64,000 nucleotides of DNA from Bryobacterales bacterium (GCA_020852175.1 JADZBH010000032.1:1-64000), one strand, 5' to 3'; shown: positions 50,025 through 58,411, counted from the stretch's first letter. Notes: generated from the letters alone by a model not told the origin. Translations and numbers: made by a program.

Positions 50025-50717
50025 TTGAACCCCATCCTGCACAAACTCGTCAAAATGGTAGGAGTGGATCTCGACAAGCTACAGCCAGAGGATGCCCCCG
50101 GGCCTGCGGCACTGCCCGAGGACACGATTATCAGCGACGATACGCGCCGCCCCAACCGCATTCCGCCCGGACAGTCGCGTACGCGTAAGTGGCCGGTGCT
50201 GGATGCGTCAGGTCCGCCGCGGATCGACATCGAGCGGTGGCGTTTCCGCATGTGGGGCGCCGTGAACCGCGAGGTGGAACTCGACTGGGCCAACTTCCAG
50301 GAACTCCCGCGCGTGCGGGTCTTCGCCGATTTTCACTGTGTCACACGCTGGTCCCGGCTTGGAAATGTCTGGGAGGGGGTCTCCACACGCCATCTCATCG
50401 ACCTCGCAGGCGGTCTCAAGCAAGACGCGAAGTTTGTTCTTGTATATGGGTATGACCACGGATGGACAGTGAACCTGCCCATCGGTGAATTTCTGGCCTC
50501 TGACGCGCTGGTGGCTCTCACGCACGATGGCGTACCGCTCGCGCTCGAGCATGGCGGGCCTGCGCGGCTCATCGTGCCCAAACTTTACGCCTGGAAGAGT
50601 GCCAAATGGGTGGCGGGCATCGAGTTCCTCTCCGAGGACGTCGCCGGATTCTGGGAGCGGAATGGCTATCATATGCACGGAGATCCCTGGCGGGAAGAGC
50701 GGTTTTCCTGGGACTGA
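50025..50717 (+). CDS. Sulfite-oxidase-like molybdopterin-binding oxidoreductase
   Basis: The ~230-aa product is a single oxidoreductase molybdopterin-binding domain of the YuiH/MsrP-like type. The molybdenum-ligating Cys is in D-F-H-C-V-T-R-W-S near residue 105, with W-R-F-R-M-W-G-A-V near 71 and P-x-x-Y-A-W-K-S-A-K-W-V near 186 typical of the family. The C-terminal Y-H-x-x-G-D-P-W-x-E-E-R-F motif is also characteristic. No signal peptide is seen, so it is cytoplasmic; the substrate may be sulfite, a methionine sulfoxide or another oxo compound. The start could be TTG 50025 or ATG 50055. Its TGA overlaps the MBL gene start (TGATG). Confidence 0.88.
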   Translation: MNPILHKLVKMVGVDLDKLQPEDAPGPAALPEDTIISDDTRRPNRIPPGQSRTRKWPVLDASGPPRIDIERWRFRMWGAVNREVELDWANFQELPRVRVFADFHCVTRWSRLGNVWEGVSTRHLIDLAGGLKQDAKFVLVYGYDHGWTVNLPIGEFLASDALVALTHDGVPLALEHGGPARLIVPKLYAWKSAKWVAGIEFLSEDVAGFWERNGYHMHGDPWREERFSWD

Positions 50718-51661
50718 TGACTTCGAGACGCTGGTTGGTGACGGGTTTGAGTGCGGGGGCCGTGGCTGGCGCCGCCGGGCTGGCATACAATGCAGCGCCC
50801 ACATTCTGGAAGCAGTATGCCCGTGACATCCGGCGTAGCGTGGCTCCGTCTCCTCGCCGCCCGGACTGGCGAAAATGGGGCAACCGCGGCCTGCACGCCG
50901 CCTGGCTCGGCCATTCCACCATCCTGATGCGGATCAACGGCTACACCGTCATCACCGATCCGGTGTTCAGCCGGCGCGCGGGCATCCACCTCGGTCCGGT
51001 CACGCTCGGCGTCAAGCGCCTCGTCGAACCGGCGCTGGAACTGGAGGATCTGCCTCCCATCGACCTCATTCTGAACTCACACGCCCACATGGACCACCTC
51101 GATACGCCTTCCATGGCCGCGCTCGAAGGCAAGAAAACCGAGGTGGTGATGGCCCACTCGACCTCCGACATCATCGACGCCGGGGCCTACTCGAAGGTCA
51201 GGGAACTGCGCTGGGGCGATAGTGTGCAGGCCGGACCGCTGCGCATCACCGCCATCGAGGTGAAGCACTGGGGTGCGCGCCTGCGCTCGGACACCTGGCG
51301 CGGGTACAACGGCTATGTCATCGAATCCAACGGCGACGGCCCCACGCGCCGCATCCTGTTCGCCGGCGATACCGCCTACACGCCCCTGTTCGCCGGCTTG
51401 AAAGCCTCGCGCGATTTCGATCTCGCTCTCATGCCCATCGGGGCTTACAATCCGTGGATTCGGGTCCATTGCAACCCGGAACAAGCCTGGCGGATGGCCA
51501 ACGACGCCGGGGCCGGGCTTTTCTTCCCCATCCACCACCAGACCTTTCCGCTCGGCCGCGAACCCGTTCACGAGCCCATGGAACGTCTGTTCACCGCCGC
51601 CGGGAATTCAACAGGCCGCATCGCCTTGCGGACGGTGGGCGAAGAGGTGGCCGTCGGCTGA
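50717..51661 (+). CDS. NAPE-PLD-like metallo-beta-lactamase-fold hydrolase with Tat-like leader
   Basis: The 314-aa product starts with T-S-R-R-W-L-V-T-G-L-S and a hydrophobic Ala-rich stretch, a likely Tat signal. The MBL core has G-L-H-A-A-W-L-G-H-S-T-I-L-M, the H-x-H-x-D-H motif as H-A-H-M-D-H near residue 120, D-T-A-Y-T near 220 and P-I-H-H-Q-T-F-P-L near 274. The layout matches NAPE-PLD/L-ascorbate-lactonase-like hydrolases that act on lipids or lactones with two metals. ATG 50717 overlaps the molybdoprotein stop by 1 nt, so the two are co-translated. The substrate is unknown. Confidence 0.88.
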   Translation: MTSRRWLVTGLSAGAVAGAAGLAYNAAPTFWKQYARDIRRSVAPSPRRPDWRKWGNRGLHAAWLGHSTILMRINGYTVITDPVFSRRAGIHLGPVTLGVKRLVEPALELEDLPPIDLILNSHAHMDHLDTPSMAALEGKKTEVVMAHSTSDIIDAGAYSKVRELRWGDSVQAGPLRITAIEVKHWGARLRSDTWRGYNGYVIESNGDGPTRRILFAGDTAYTPLFAGLKASRDFDLALMPIGAYNPWIRVHCNPEQAWRMANDAGAGLFFPIHHQTFPLGREPVHEPMERLFTAAGNSTGRIALRTVGEEVAVG

Positions 51662-51700
51662 ACGCCCGCGCCGTTTCGCGCCACCCGCTAAAATATAGAA

Positions 51701-52876
51701 TTGACTCCCGCACTACTCGAAGACATTCCTTCCCTGATTCGCGAGCAGTTGAAGCCGCGTTTTGACGGCTGGATCACCTGCGGCTCCCTGGGCGAATTGC
51801 ACGCTCGCGCCGACTACCGCGAGGTGGCCGGTATTGTGACGCGCGTGCTGGAGACCGTCGAGACCGGTGCGTTCGCGCCGCCTGCCGGGGCCAAACCGGC
51901 CTATCGCGTCGCGGCGTGGAACATCGAGCGCGGCAAGGAACTGGCTGGACAGCTCGACGTGCTGCGCACCCATGAGTGGCTGCGCGAGGCCGACGTTCTG
52001 CTGCTGACCGAAACCGATGTGGGCATGGCGCGCAGCGGCAACGTCGATGTGGCGCGAACCATGGCGCGCGAGTTGGGCATGAACTATGCCTTCGTGCCCT
52101 GCTATTTAAGCCTTGTGAAGGGCTCCGGCACCGAACGCGAGGTGGAAGGCGAGAATGACCTGGGCCTGCACGGCAACGCGATCCTGTCGCGCTATCCGAT
52201 CCGCGAGGCGAAAGCCGTGCATCTGAACAACGGCATCGACAAGATGGCCTCGCGCGAAAAACGCCTGGGCCGGCAGACCTCGCTGCTCGGGGAGATAGAA
52301 TTCCCCAACTACCGCCTTCCGGTGGCCAGCGTGCATCTGGACGCGCAATCCACGCAGCGGCACCGGGCCGAGCAAATGCGGTGCGTGCTGGATGCCATGG
52401 CGCCGGACGGCGCGGCGCTGTTGGGCGGCGACTGGAACACAACGACGTTCGACTCATCCACCGCCTTCCGCGCCATCTGCGGCTACTGGCTGCGCGTATT
52501 CATGGGCCCCGGGCGCGTCATTCGCAACCACTTCCTGCACCCGGACCGCTGGTTTGAACGCGAACTGTTCCAGTTGTTGAAACGGAGCGGCTATGAGTAT
52601 GAACGCTCGAACGCCTACGCCGGTCACACGATCTACTACCATGTGGACGATCTGCGCGCCTTCGGTTCGCTGGCCGAGTGGGTGCCGTTGTGGTGCTTTG
52701 ACTTTATCCGCTGGGCGCTGCGCGAACACGGCGGCGGCTGCCCGTTGAAGATCGACTGGTTCGCCTCGCGCGGCATCGATGTTCGTTCTCCCCTCGTGAT
52801 TCACGGCCTGAACGAGGGCCGTAAGGCGCCCCTGTCGGATCACGATCCGATCGGCGTCGAGGTGGCCGTTCCCTAG
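51701..52876 (+). CDS. Endonuclease/exonuclease/phosphatase (EEP) superfamily protein
   Basis: The 391-aa product has the EEP metal-dependent phosphoesterase core: A-A-W-N-I-E-R-G near residues 71-78, L-L-L-T-E-T-D near 100, G-N-A-I-L-S-R-Y near 154, L-L-G-G-D-W-N-T near 242-249 and a closing L-S-D-H-D-P-I near 380. These hold the Asn, Glu, Asp and His residues that bind Mg. The fold serves nucleases, sphingomyelinases and inositol phosphatases; the sequence does not decide among them. No signal peptide is present. The start is TTG 51701. The stop lies 21 bp before the ARG-box-like site of the argD-like gene. Confidence 0.82.
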   Translation: MTPALLEDIPSLIREQLKPRFDGWITCGSLGELHARADYREVAGIVTRVLETVETGAFAPPAGAKPAYRVAAWNIERGKELAGQLDVLRTHEWLREADVLLLTETDVGMARSGNVDVARTMARELGMNYAFVPCYLSLVKGSGTEREVEGENDLGLHGNAILSRYPIREAKAVHLNNGIDKMASREKRLGRQTSLLGEIEFPNYRLPVASVHLDAQSTQRHRAEQMRCVLDAMAPDGAALLGGDWNTTTFDSSTAFRAICGYWLRVFMGPGRVIRNHFLHPDRWFERELFQLLKRSGYEYERSNAYAGHTIYYHVDDLRAFGSLAEWVPLWCFDFIRWALREHGGGCPLKIDWFASRGIDVRSPLVIHGLNEGRKAPLSDHDPIGVEVAVP

Positions 52877-52897
52877 AGCCGGCACGGCCCGCTATTT

Positions 52898-52931
52898 TGC
52901 ATTTTTATGCACTGGAATGCATACTTATAAA
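52898..52931 (+). promoter_or_regulatory. Tandem ARG-box-like operator (ArgR) overlapping the argD-like start
   Basis: TGCAT-TTTT-ATGCA at 52898-52911 is a perfect inverted repeat with a 4-nt spacer and matches the known ARG-box core TGCATNNNNATGCA. A weaker second copy, TGCAT-ACTT-ATAAA at 52918-52931, begins 20 bp later, the phasing seen for tandem ARG boxes bound by hexameric ArgR. Both lie directly upstream of a putative acetylornithine aminotransferase gene, the expected regulon. No argR gene is in the window. Confidence 0.55.
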
Positions 52932-54188
52932 ATGACCCCCGTCGAAACCCCCGTCCCCGCGGCACAGCCGGACGCGGCCGCGCAGCCGTTGAGTTTTTCC
53001 GAGCAGGTGATCGCCCGCGAGAAGCAGTATGTGCTGCAAAACTACGGGCGCTACCCGCTGGTGCTGGCGCGCGGACGCGGCGCGTGGGTATACGATCCGG
53101 ACGGAAACCGCTATCTCGACCTGCTGTCGGGCATCGGCGTGAACGCGCTGGGCCACGCGCACCCGCGCTTGCTCCGCGTTCTGCGGGAGCAGGCCGGGTT
53201 GATGATCCACATCTCGAACCTCTACTACCACGAGTATCAGGGGCGGCTGGCCGAGCGCCTGGCGCGCGTGTCGGGCTTGCAGCGCAGCTTCTTCTGCAAC
53301 TCGGGTACCGAAGCGATGGAAGCCGCCATCAAGATGGCGCGCGCGCACGGGCAAGCCGTTCACCCGGACAAATACGAACTGGTGGCGCTGGAGAACTCCT
53401 TCCACGGACGCAGCATCGGCGCGCTGTCGGTGACCGGGCAGCCGAAATATCAGAAGCCGTTCGGGCCACTGCTGCCAGGGGTGAGGTTCGTACCCATGCA
53501 CGACGTGGCGGCGCTGGAAGCGGCGGTGAACGAGCGTACGGCCGGCATCCTGATGGAGCCCGTGCAGGGCGAGGGCGGCGTGTACCCGGTGCCCCCGGCG
53601 ATGGTGCGAAAGGCGCGCGAACTGGCCGACCGCCACGACGCCCTGCTTATCTTCGACGAGATCCAGTGTGGCGTGGGGCGGCTGGGCACATGGTTCGCGT
53701 TTCAAGGGATCGATCCGGTGGTGATGCCCGACGTGCTGGCCTCGGCCAAACCGGTGGGCTGCGGAATTCCGATCGGCTTTGTGTTGTGCAACGAGCGCGC
53801 CGCGCGTACGATTCCGGCGGGGATGCACGGCACTACCTTCGGCGGCGGTCCGCTGGCGACGCGCGTGGCGCTGGAGTTCATGGATGTGCTCGAGGAGTTG
53901 CTGCCGCAGGTGCGGGCGCGAGGCGATTACTTCCGCCACAAGCTGGAGACGCTGAAGAGCCGCTATTCGTTCATCAGGGACGTGCGCGTGCACGGTCTGA
54001 TGATCGGCGTGGAACTCGACCGTCCGGGCAAGGACCTGGTGGCCGGGTGCATGAAGGAAGGGCTGCTGATCAACTGCACGCACGACGTGGTGCTGCGCCT
54101 GCTGCCGCCCTACATCATCTCGGAGAGTGAGATCGACAAGGCGGCGCGTATCCTCAACCGCGTGTTCAAACGTTGGGGAACCGCCTAG
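52932..54188 (+). CDS. argD: Class III PLP aminotransferase, acetylornithine/ornithine type
   Basis: The 418-aa product is a class III PLP-dependent aminotransferase: D-L-L-S-G-I-G-V-N-A-L-G-H near 63, F-F-C-N-S-G-T-E-A near 117, F-H-G-R-S near 157, F-D-E-I-Q-C-G-V-G-R near 240 and the PLP Lys in A-S-A-K-P-V-G-C-G-I-P near 272. This is the argD/ornithine-aminotransferase branch, and the ARG-box-like site upstream supports an arginine-pathway role. ATG 52932 is chosen because ATG 52917 lies inside the second box. No good Shine-Dalgarno exists for either, so a short-leader transcript is possible. Its stop overlaps the convergent manC stop by 4 bp. Confidence 0.85.
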   Translation: MTPVETPVPAAQPDAAAQPLSFSEQVIAREKQYVLQNYGRYPLVLARGRGAWVYDPDGNRYLDLLSGIGVNALGHAHPRLLRVLREQAGLMIHISNLYYHEYQGRLAERLARVSGLQRSFFCNSGTEAMEAAIKMARAHGQAVHPDKYELVALENSFHGRSIGALSVTGQPKYQKPFGPLLPGVRFVPMHDVAALEAAVNERTAGILMEPVQGEGGVYPVPPAMVRKARELADRHDALLIFDEIQCGVGRLGTWFAFQGIDPVVMPDVLASAKPVGCGIPIGFVLCNERAARTIPAGMHGTTFGGGPLATRVALEFMDVLEELLPQVRARGDYFRHKLETLKSRYSFIRDVRVHGLMIGVELDRPGKDLVAGCMKEGLLINCTHDVVLRLLPPYIISESEIDKAARILNRVFKRWGTA

Positions 54189-55264
54189 AGCAATTCGCCT
54201 CGCCCGGCGCTCTCCAGGCGCTTCACCAGTTGGCCCACGCGCTGCGCCTGCGAGCGGTGGACCACCAACAGCGCGTCGGGCGTATCGACGACAACCAGAT
54301 CATCGACGCCGACCAGCGCCACCAGTTTGCCGGGCGCGTCGACGTAGTTGCCGCGCGCGCCTTCGGCCAGCATGGGCGAGCGGCTGGCATTGCCTTCGGC
54401 GTCGCGCGCCAGCAGTTCGTACACGGCGTTCCAGCTTCCCAGGTCGTTCCAGCCGAAGTCGCTGGTGGCCAGGCCCACGACGTTTGAAGCTTTCTCCAGA
54501 ATGCCGTAGTCCACCGAGATGTTTTCGCACAGCGGATAGGCTTCGGCGAGCCTTCCATCGAAGCCGCGCGAGCCAAGGGGAGGCAGCGCGGCGAGCACGG
54601 CGGCGGTCTTCGGCATGTGCTGCCGCATGGCGTTCAGAAAGGCCCCGGCACGCCAGAAGAAGATGCCGGCGTTCCAAAAGTAGTTCCCCGCCTTGAGGAA
54701 GCGTTGCGCCGTTCTCGAGTCCGGCTTTTCGCGGAAGCGGAGGAGCGGAGCGGGCAGTTTGTGCCCGGCCTGGATGCCCTTGGGAAATTCCAGATAGCCG
54801 TAGCCGGTTTCGGCCCAGCGGGGCGCGATGCCGAGCGTAACCAGATTGCCATCGCGCGCGGCCTGCACGGCGGGCTTCATCCACTGGCGGAAACGGGCCG
54901 GCTTGCCGATGTGATGGTCCGCCGGGAAGACGCCGAGGATGGCCTCGGGGTCGCGCTCATAAATCACCTGCGCGGCCAGGGCCAGGCAGGGGGCTGTGTT
55001 GCGCTGTGCCGGTTCGGCGATGATCTGCCGCCTCGGAACGCCGGGCAACTGGCGGCGGATCTCCCGTTCCAGATGCCGGTTGGTGAGCACCCAGATGTTC
55101 TCTCTCGGAATCACCGGCGCAAGCCGTTCCGCCGTCTCCTGAATCAACGATTGCTCGCCGAGAAAGCTCAACAACTGCTTGGGCGTATGCGTGCGGCTGC
55201 GGGGCCAGAAGCGTGTGCCGCGGCCGCCGGCAAGAATGAGGCCGTGAAGATGCGAGTTCGCCAT
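54185..55264 (-). CDS. manC: Mannose-1-phosphate guanylyltransferase
   Basis: The 359-aa nucleotidyltransferase converts mannose-1-P and GTP to GDP-mannose. The N-terminus G-L-I-L-A-G-G-R-G-T-R-F-W-P-R-S-R and K-Q-L-L-S-F-L-G carry the nucleotide signature. E-P-A-Q-R-N-T-A-P-C near 83, F-P-A-D-H-H near 112, F-R-E-K-P-D near 175, N-A-G-I-F-F-W near 195 and S-D-F-G-W-N-D-L-G-S-W near 267 are diagnostic. The C-terminal isomerase domain of bifunctional ManC/AlgA is absent, so it is the single-function form. GDP-mannose would feed exopolysaccharide or glycan synthesis. It is the last gene of the rplS-to-manC run, 15 bp after lepB. Confidence 0.92.
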   Translation of the reverse strand: MANSHLHGLILAGGRGTRFWPRSRTHTPKQLLSFLGEQSLIQETAERLAPVIPRENIWVLTNRHLEREIRRQLPGVPRRQIIAEPAQRNTAPCLALAAQVIYERDPEAILGVFPADHHIGKPARFRQWMKPAVQAARDGNLVTLGIAPRWAETGYGYLEFPKGIQAGHKLPAPLLRFREKPDSRTAQRFLKAGNYFWNAGIFFWRAGAFLNAMRQHMPKTAAVLAALPPLGSRGFDGRLAEAYPLCENISVDYGILEKASNVVGLATSDFGWNDLGSWNAVYELLARDAEGNASRSPMLAEGARGNYVDAPGKLVALVGVDDLVVVDTPDALLVVHRSQAQRVGQLVKRLESAGRGELL

Positions 55265-55279
55265 GTGGGTGCCGTCCGG

Positions 55280-56068
55280 CTACTGCGTGGGGTAGCCGCG
55301 AATCAGCATCGCCGTGCGCTTCCAACGCGTCTTGGAAAAGAAGTTGGTGGCGATGTCGAACAGGTGGTCCACCCCGATGTTCGGGCTGGCCAGACGGTCC
55401 GTCGGCGCGTCATAGGACCAGTAGATGATCAGCGGCTTGCCGATGATGTTGTCGCGCGGCACGAAGCCCCAGTAACGCGAATCGAGTGACGAATCGCGGT
55501 TGTCGCCCATGGCGAAGTAGTGGCCGGGCGGCACGATGACCTCGCCGTTGACGACGTTTTCGGCCAGCATCTTCTGAGCCGGGTCGTAAAGCCGCACGTT
55601 GGGTTCGCTGGGGAAGTTGTCGCGGTAGGAATCGAAGTATTCGGTCTTGTGATACTTGTACGGCTCGTTCACGGCGTGGCCGTTCAGAAAGAGCTGCTTC
55701 TTTTCCAGGCGCAGGCGGTCGCCCGGCACTCCGATGGCACGCTTCACGAAGGTCTGCTTGATATCCACCGGGTAGCGGAAAACGATGATGTCGCCGCGCT
55801 TCACCTCTTCATAAGGAAGCACGTACTTGCTGATGGCGCCGGGCGGCGCATAGGCGAGTTTGTCCACCAGCAGGTGGTCGCCGATCAGCAGCGTGTCCTC
55901 CATGGAGCCTGTGGGAATGACGAAGGCCTGCACGAGCGTGGTGGTGCCGAACAGCAGCAGCAGGATGGTGACGGTCCACTCGGCGATGGTGCCGCGCGGC
56001 GGCTCCTGCTTACGCGCCTTCACGGGAACGGCCGGTTGCTCGGCGGCGATGGGTTGCGAGGCTGACAT
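55280..56068 (-). CDS. lepB: Signal peptidase I
   Basis: The 262-aa membrane serine protease cleaves Sec and Tat signal peptides. One TM helix (about residues 30-50) is followed by the catalytic segment I-P-T-G-S-M-E-D-T-L with nucleophile S55 and the general base in V-K-R-A-I-G-V-P-G-D (K109). Box E G-D-N-R-D-S-S-L-D-S-R-Y-W-G near 200 and a C-terminal K-P-L-I-I-Y-W complete the pattern. The insert between S55 and the C-terminal boxes is longer than in Bacillus SipS, as usual for Gram-negative-type enzymes. ATG 56068 is used because upstream codons lack similarity. It follows a small membrane gene by 41 bp. Confidence 0.95.
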   Translation of the reverse strand: MSASQPIAAEQPAVPVKARKQEPPRGTIAEWTVTILLLLFGTTTLVQAFVIPTGSMEDTLLIGDHLLVDKLAYAPPGAISKYVLPYEEVKRGDIIVFRYPVDIKQTFVKRAIGVPGDRLRLEKKQLFLNGHAVNEPYKYHKTEYFDSYRDNFPSEPNVRLYDPAQKMLAENVVNGEVIVPPGHYFAMGDNRDSSLDSRYWGFVPRDNIIGKPLIIYWSYDAPTDRLASPNIGVDHLFDIATNFFSKTRWKRTAMLIRGYPTQ

Positions 56069-56109
56069 GTGGGTAAAGTCCAGTGCTGGGCACTGCGCCC
56101 AGTTCACCC

Positions 56110-56454
56110 TTATTCTATCGAATCGCCGTGCGCTTCATCCGGGCCGGAGGATTCCTCGTCATCCGGAATATGGCGCCGGCGCATGGAGAACACTTCGAGC
56201 AGCGAGATGTAAATGTTGACGAAGCCCAGGCCGCTGATGGCCCCGCGGAAGTAAGGGCTGATCCACATCCGCCGCCAGAGGCCGGCGAAGTTGGCCGAGG
56301 CGAGCGTATCGCCGCCAAAGGTGGCAAAACGATTCGTGGCCCAGACATCGAGCCAGGGGTAGATGATCAGGAACAGCCCCAGTTCGCACAGGAACAGAGC
56401 GAACAGGAGACGGGCAAGAACGTGGTGCCAGGGCGTGGGGGCCGCGGGATTCAC
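56110..56454 (-). CDS. Small membrane protein in the rnhB-lepB operon
   Basis: The 114-aa product has a membrane helix near residues 11-32 (V-L-A-R-L-L-F-A-L-F-L-C-E-L-G-L-F-L-I-I) and a weaker one near 70-87 (G-A-I-S-G-L-G-F-V-N-I-Y-I-S-L-L), with a charged tail (R-R-R-H-I-P-D-D-E-E-S-S). I know no family. The GTG start at 56454 forms a 4-bp overlap (GTGA) with the rnhB stop; a TTG at 56457 is also in frame. The tight coupling to rnhB and lepB suggests a real gene, possibly specific to this lineage. Confidence 0.72.
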   Translation of the reverse strand: MNPAAPTPWHHVLARLLFALFLCELGLFLIIYPWLDVWATNRFATFGGDTLASANFAGLWRRMWISPYFRGAISGLGFVNIYISLLEVFSMRRRHIPDDEESSGPDEAHGDSIE

Positions 56455-57128
56455 CAAAGCGCCTCCTGCGTGATGTCCGGCGCGGAGGCCAGCCGGCGTA
56501 CCGGTGCGTAGCTCATGCGATGGTACGGCGTCGGACCGTGCTCGGCCAGCGCGCGCAGATGCTCGGGCGTGCCATAGCCTTTGTGCCGCGCCAGGCCATA
56601 CCGCGGATAGCGTTCATGCCACTCCTCCATGGCATGGTCGCGCTCCGTCTTGGCCAGGATGGACGCCGCCGCGATGCTGAAGCTGAGCGCGTCGCCGTGA
56701 ACCAGTCCGAGTTGCGGGATGAGGGAGTCCAGTTTCAGCGCGTCCACCAGCAGGAACTCAGGCTGGACGGTGAGCGCTCCGAGCGCGCGTTTCATGGCGA
56801 GCCGGGACGCTTGGTAAATATTGATCCGGTCGATCTCCTCCGCCGTGGCGGTGGCGACGCTCCAGGCGATAGCTGCCTCCCGAATGGCAACGGCCAGGCG
56901 TTCCCGCCCGGCCGGTTCCAGTTGCTTGCTATCGTTCAAACCGCGGATGGCGTGCCTTTCCGGAAGAATGACCGCCGCCGCGTATACATCGCCGAACAGG
57001 CATCCGCGCCCGGCTTCATCCAGCCCGGCCACAAGGGTAAACCCCTGACGCCTCGCCCGGCGCTCATACAGGGAAGTGCATCGCAGGCTGCGCCGGTCCG
57101 GCGAAGGTGCGGCGCTTGCGATCCGCAC
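56451..57128 (-). CDS. rnhB: Ribonuclease HII
   Basis: The 225-aa enzyme cuts RNA in RNA-DNA hybrids and removes misincorporated ribonucleotides. The type 2 RNase H motif G-L-D-E-A-G-R-G gives D37/E38, and the other acidic residues appear in L-L-V-D-A-L near 130 and S-I-A-A-A-S-I-L-A-K-T-E-R-D near 150-163. The basic pattern Y-P-x-Y-G-L-A-R-H-K-G-Y-G-T is the usual RNase HII substrate-binding loop. The start is GTG 57128, 6 nt after the rplS stop; the first ~25 residues are longer than the core but in keeping with other homologues. It is co-transcribed with rplS, a common arrangement. Confidence 0.93.
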   Translation of the reverse strand: MRIASAAPSPDRRSLRCTSLYERRARRQGFTLVAGLDEAGRGCLFGDVYAAAVILPERHAIRGLNDSKQLEPAGRERLAVAIREAAIAWSVATATAEEIDRINIYQASRLAMKRALGALTVQPEFLLVDALKLDSLIPQLGLVHGDALSFSIAAASILAKTERDHAMEEWHERYPRYGLARHKGYGTPEHLRALAEHGPTPYHRMSYAPVRRLASAPDITQEALW

Positions 57129-57134
57129 AATGGT

Positions 57135-57482
57135 CTACTCGCGTTCGCGGAGACGGGCTGCTTTGCCGCGCAGGCCGCGCAGATAGTAAAGTTTGGCGCG
57201 GCGCACACGGCCCGTACGCACGATCTCGATCTTGTCGACCGCGGGCGCGTTGACGGGGAAGATACGTTCGACGCCGGTTCCGAAGCTGATCTTGCGGACC
57301 GTCACCGTCTTGGTGATGCCACTCCGGTTCTCCGCGATCACGGTGCCTTCAAACGCTTGAAGCCGCTCTTTTTCGCCTTCTCTGATCTTCACCTGCACGC
57401 GGACCGTATCGCCGATGCAGTACGCCGGGAGGTCTTTACGCAGATATTTTTCGGTGGCTTTCGCCAGCAACGGATGACTCAT
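57135..57482 (-). CDS. rplS: 50S ribosomal protein L19
   Basis: The 115-aa product has the full L19 pattern: F/Y-x-x-G-D-T-V-R-V-x-V-K-I-x-E-G near 25, [11 protein letters not shown] near 42, [16 protein letters not shown] near 62-77, and [10 protein letters not shown]-x-L-R-G-K-A-A-R near 93-110. It is part of the bridge between large and small subunits. AAGGA lies 6 nt before the ATG. A 15-bp palindromic element is in the leader. It is the first gene of the rplS-rnhB-(small membrane)-lepB-manC run. Confidence 0.97.
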   Translation of the reverse strand: MSHPLLAKATEKYLRKDLPAYCIGDTVRVQVKIREGEKERLQAFEGTVIAENRSGITKTVTVRKISFGTGVERIFPVNAPAVDKIEIVRTGRVRRAKLYYLRGLRGKAARLRERE

Positions 57483-57500
57483 GGGGGATCCTTCGTGACG

Positions 57501-57515
57501 GTCCCGTGACGGGAC
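57501..57515 (-). repeat. 15-bp palindromic stem in the rplS leader
   Basis: GTCCCGT and ACGGGAC flank a single G, forming a perfect 7-bp-arm inverted repeat 18 bp upstream of the rplS ATG. It lies in the presumed leader, downstream of a TTTAATAA-like -10 region (about 57524-57533). It could be an operator or an RNA stem for ribosomal autoregulation. The remaining sequence up to 57553 is unremarkable. Confidence 0.4.
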
Positions 57516-57553
57516 GCACTCTTGTTATTAAAGCAGATTTCCGGGTGTGCGCG

Positions 57554-58411
57554 CTACTCGCGGACGGAGGCGGGTGTGCGGGAAGCGGGCGAGCCCGGCG
57601 CGCGCGGCTGCGTGGTGGAGCGCGGCGAGGGTTCGGCGCCGGCGGGCAGCGGCCGGTAGGCGGAGACACGCGGCGGGGGCCCGGCCAATGCCTTGGCGAT
57701 GGCCGCCTCGGCCAGCGGCGCCATGAGCGCATACCCGGCGGCATTCGGAACCAGCCCATCCACGGTCAGACCCTGGCGCAGGGCGCGTCCTTCGGCAAGC
57801 GCCGAATAGTAGTCCAGAAAGATCGACCCCGAACGCGCGGCGAACTCCTTCAACCATCCGTTCAAACCCGTGATCTTGAACGCCGTGCGCCGCGACGATT
57901 GTTTCACCCCGGCGCAGTCGCACACCGGCGTCACCGAGGCCAGCACCACGCGGATGCCATGCAACTGGGCCAGTTCGACCATGGACATGAGGTTGTCCGT
58001 GATGGCCGGTTCGGTCGTGGGTCCCATCACGCTGGCGATGTCGTTGGAACCGCCCTGAATCACGACCACCCTGGGCCGCAGCGCCACGACATCCTGGCGG
58101 AAGCGCACCAGCATCTGCGCCGTGGTCTGGCGCGTGATGCCCCGGTTCAGATACGGCTTGCCAGGGAAAAAGCCCGCGCCGGCCGGGATCCACTGCTCGG
58201 TGATTTCATCGCCCAGAAAAACGACGCGATCCACCGCGGGATCGAGCTTCACCTCGGCGTTGTCGCTGCCGTAATGCGTCAGGCCGCCCCAGTCCAGCAG
58301 CAGACGGCGGTAGGCGTCGAACTCACGTTCCATCTGCCCACGCCCCGGCGCGGGCCCTCGCTGCGGCGCGGCCGCCGGGGCGAGCAGAAGCACCAGGGCA
58401 AGCAGGCGCAT
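57554..58411 (-). CDS. Secreted SGNH/GDSL-type hydrolase
   Basis: The 285-aa product has a signal peptide (L-L-A-L-V-L-L-L-A-P-A-A-A-P). The SGNH core is visible as V-F-L-G-D-E-I-T near residue 66 (the usual Ser is replaced by Glu in this G-D-E stretch), N-R-G-I-T-R-Q-T near 89, V-I-Q-G-G-S-N-D near 115, and D-G-L-V-P-N-A-A-G-Y near 221, where D-x-x-H is expected and the His is Asn or absent. The fold is clear, but two catalytic residues look changed, so esterase activity is doubtful. Its ATG at 58411 overlaps the propeller stop (TAATG). A Pro/Ser-rich tail follows. Confidence 0.75.
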   Translation of the reverse strand: MRLLALVLLLAPAAAPQRGPAPGRGQMEREFDAYRRLLLDWGGLTHYGSDNAEVKLDPAVDRVVFLGDEITEQWIPAGAGFFPGKPYLNRGITRQTTAQMLVRFRQDVVALRPRVVVIQGGSNDIASVMGPTTEPAITDNLMSMVELAQLHGIRVVLASVTPVCDCAGVKQSSRRTAFKITGLNGWLKEFAARSGSIFLDYYSALAEGRALRQGLTVDGLVPNAAGYALMAPLAEAAIAKALAGPPPRVSAYRPLPAGAEPSPRSTTQPRAPGSPASRTPASVRE

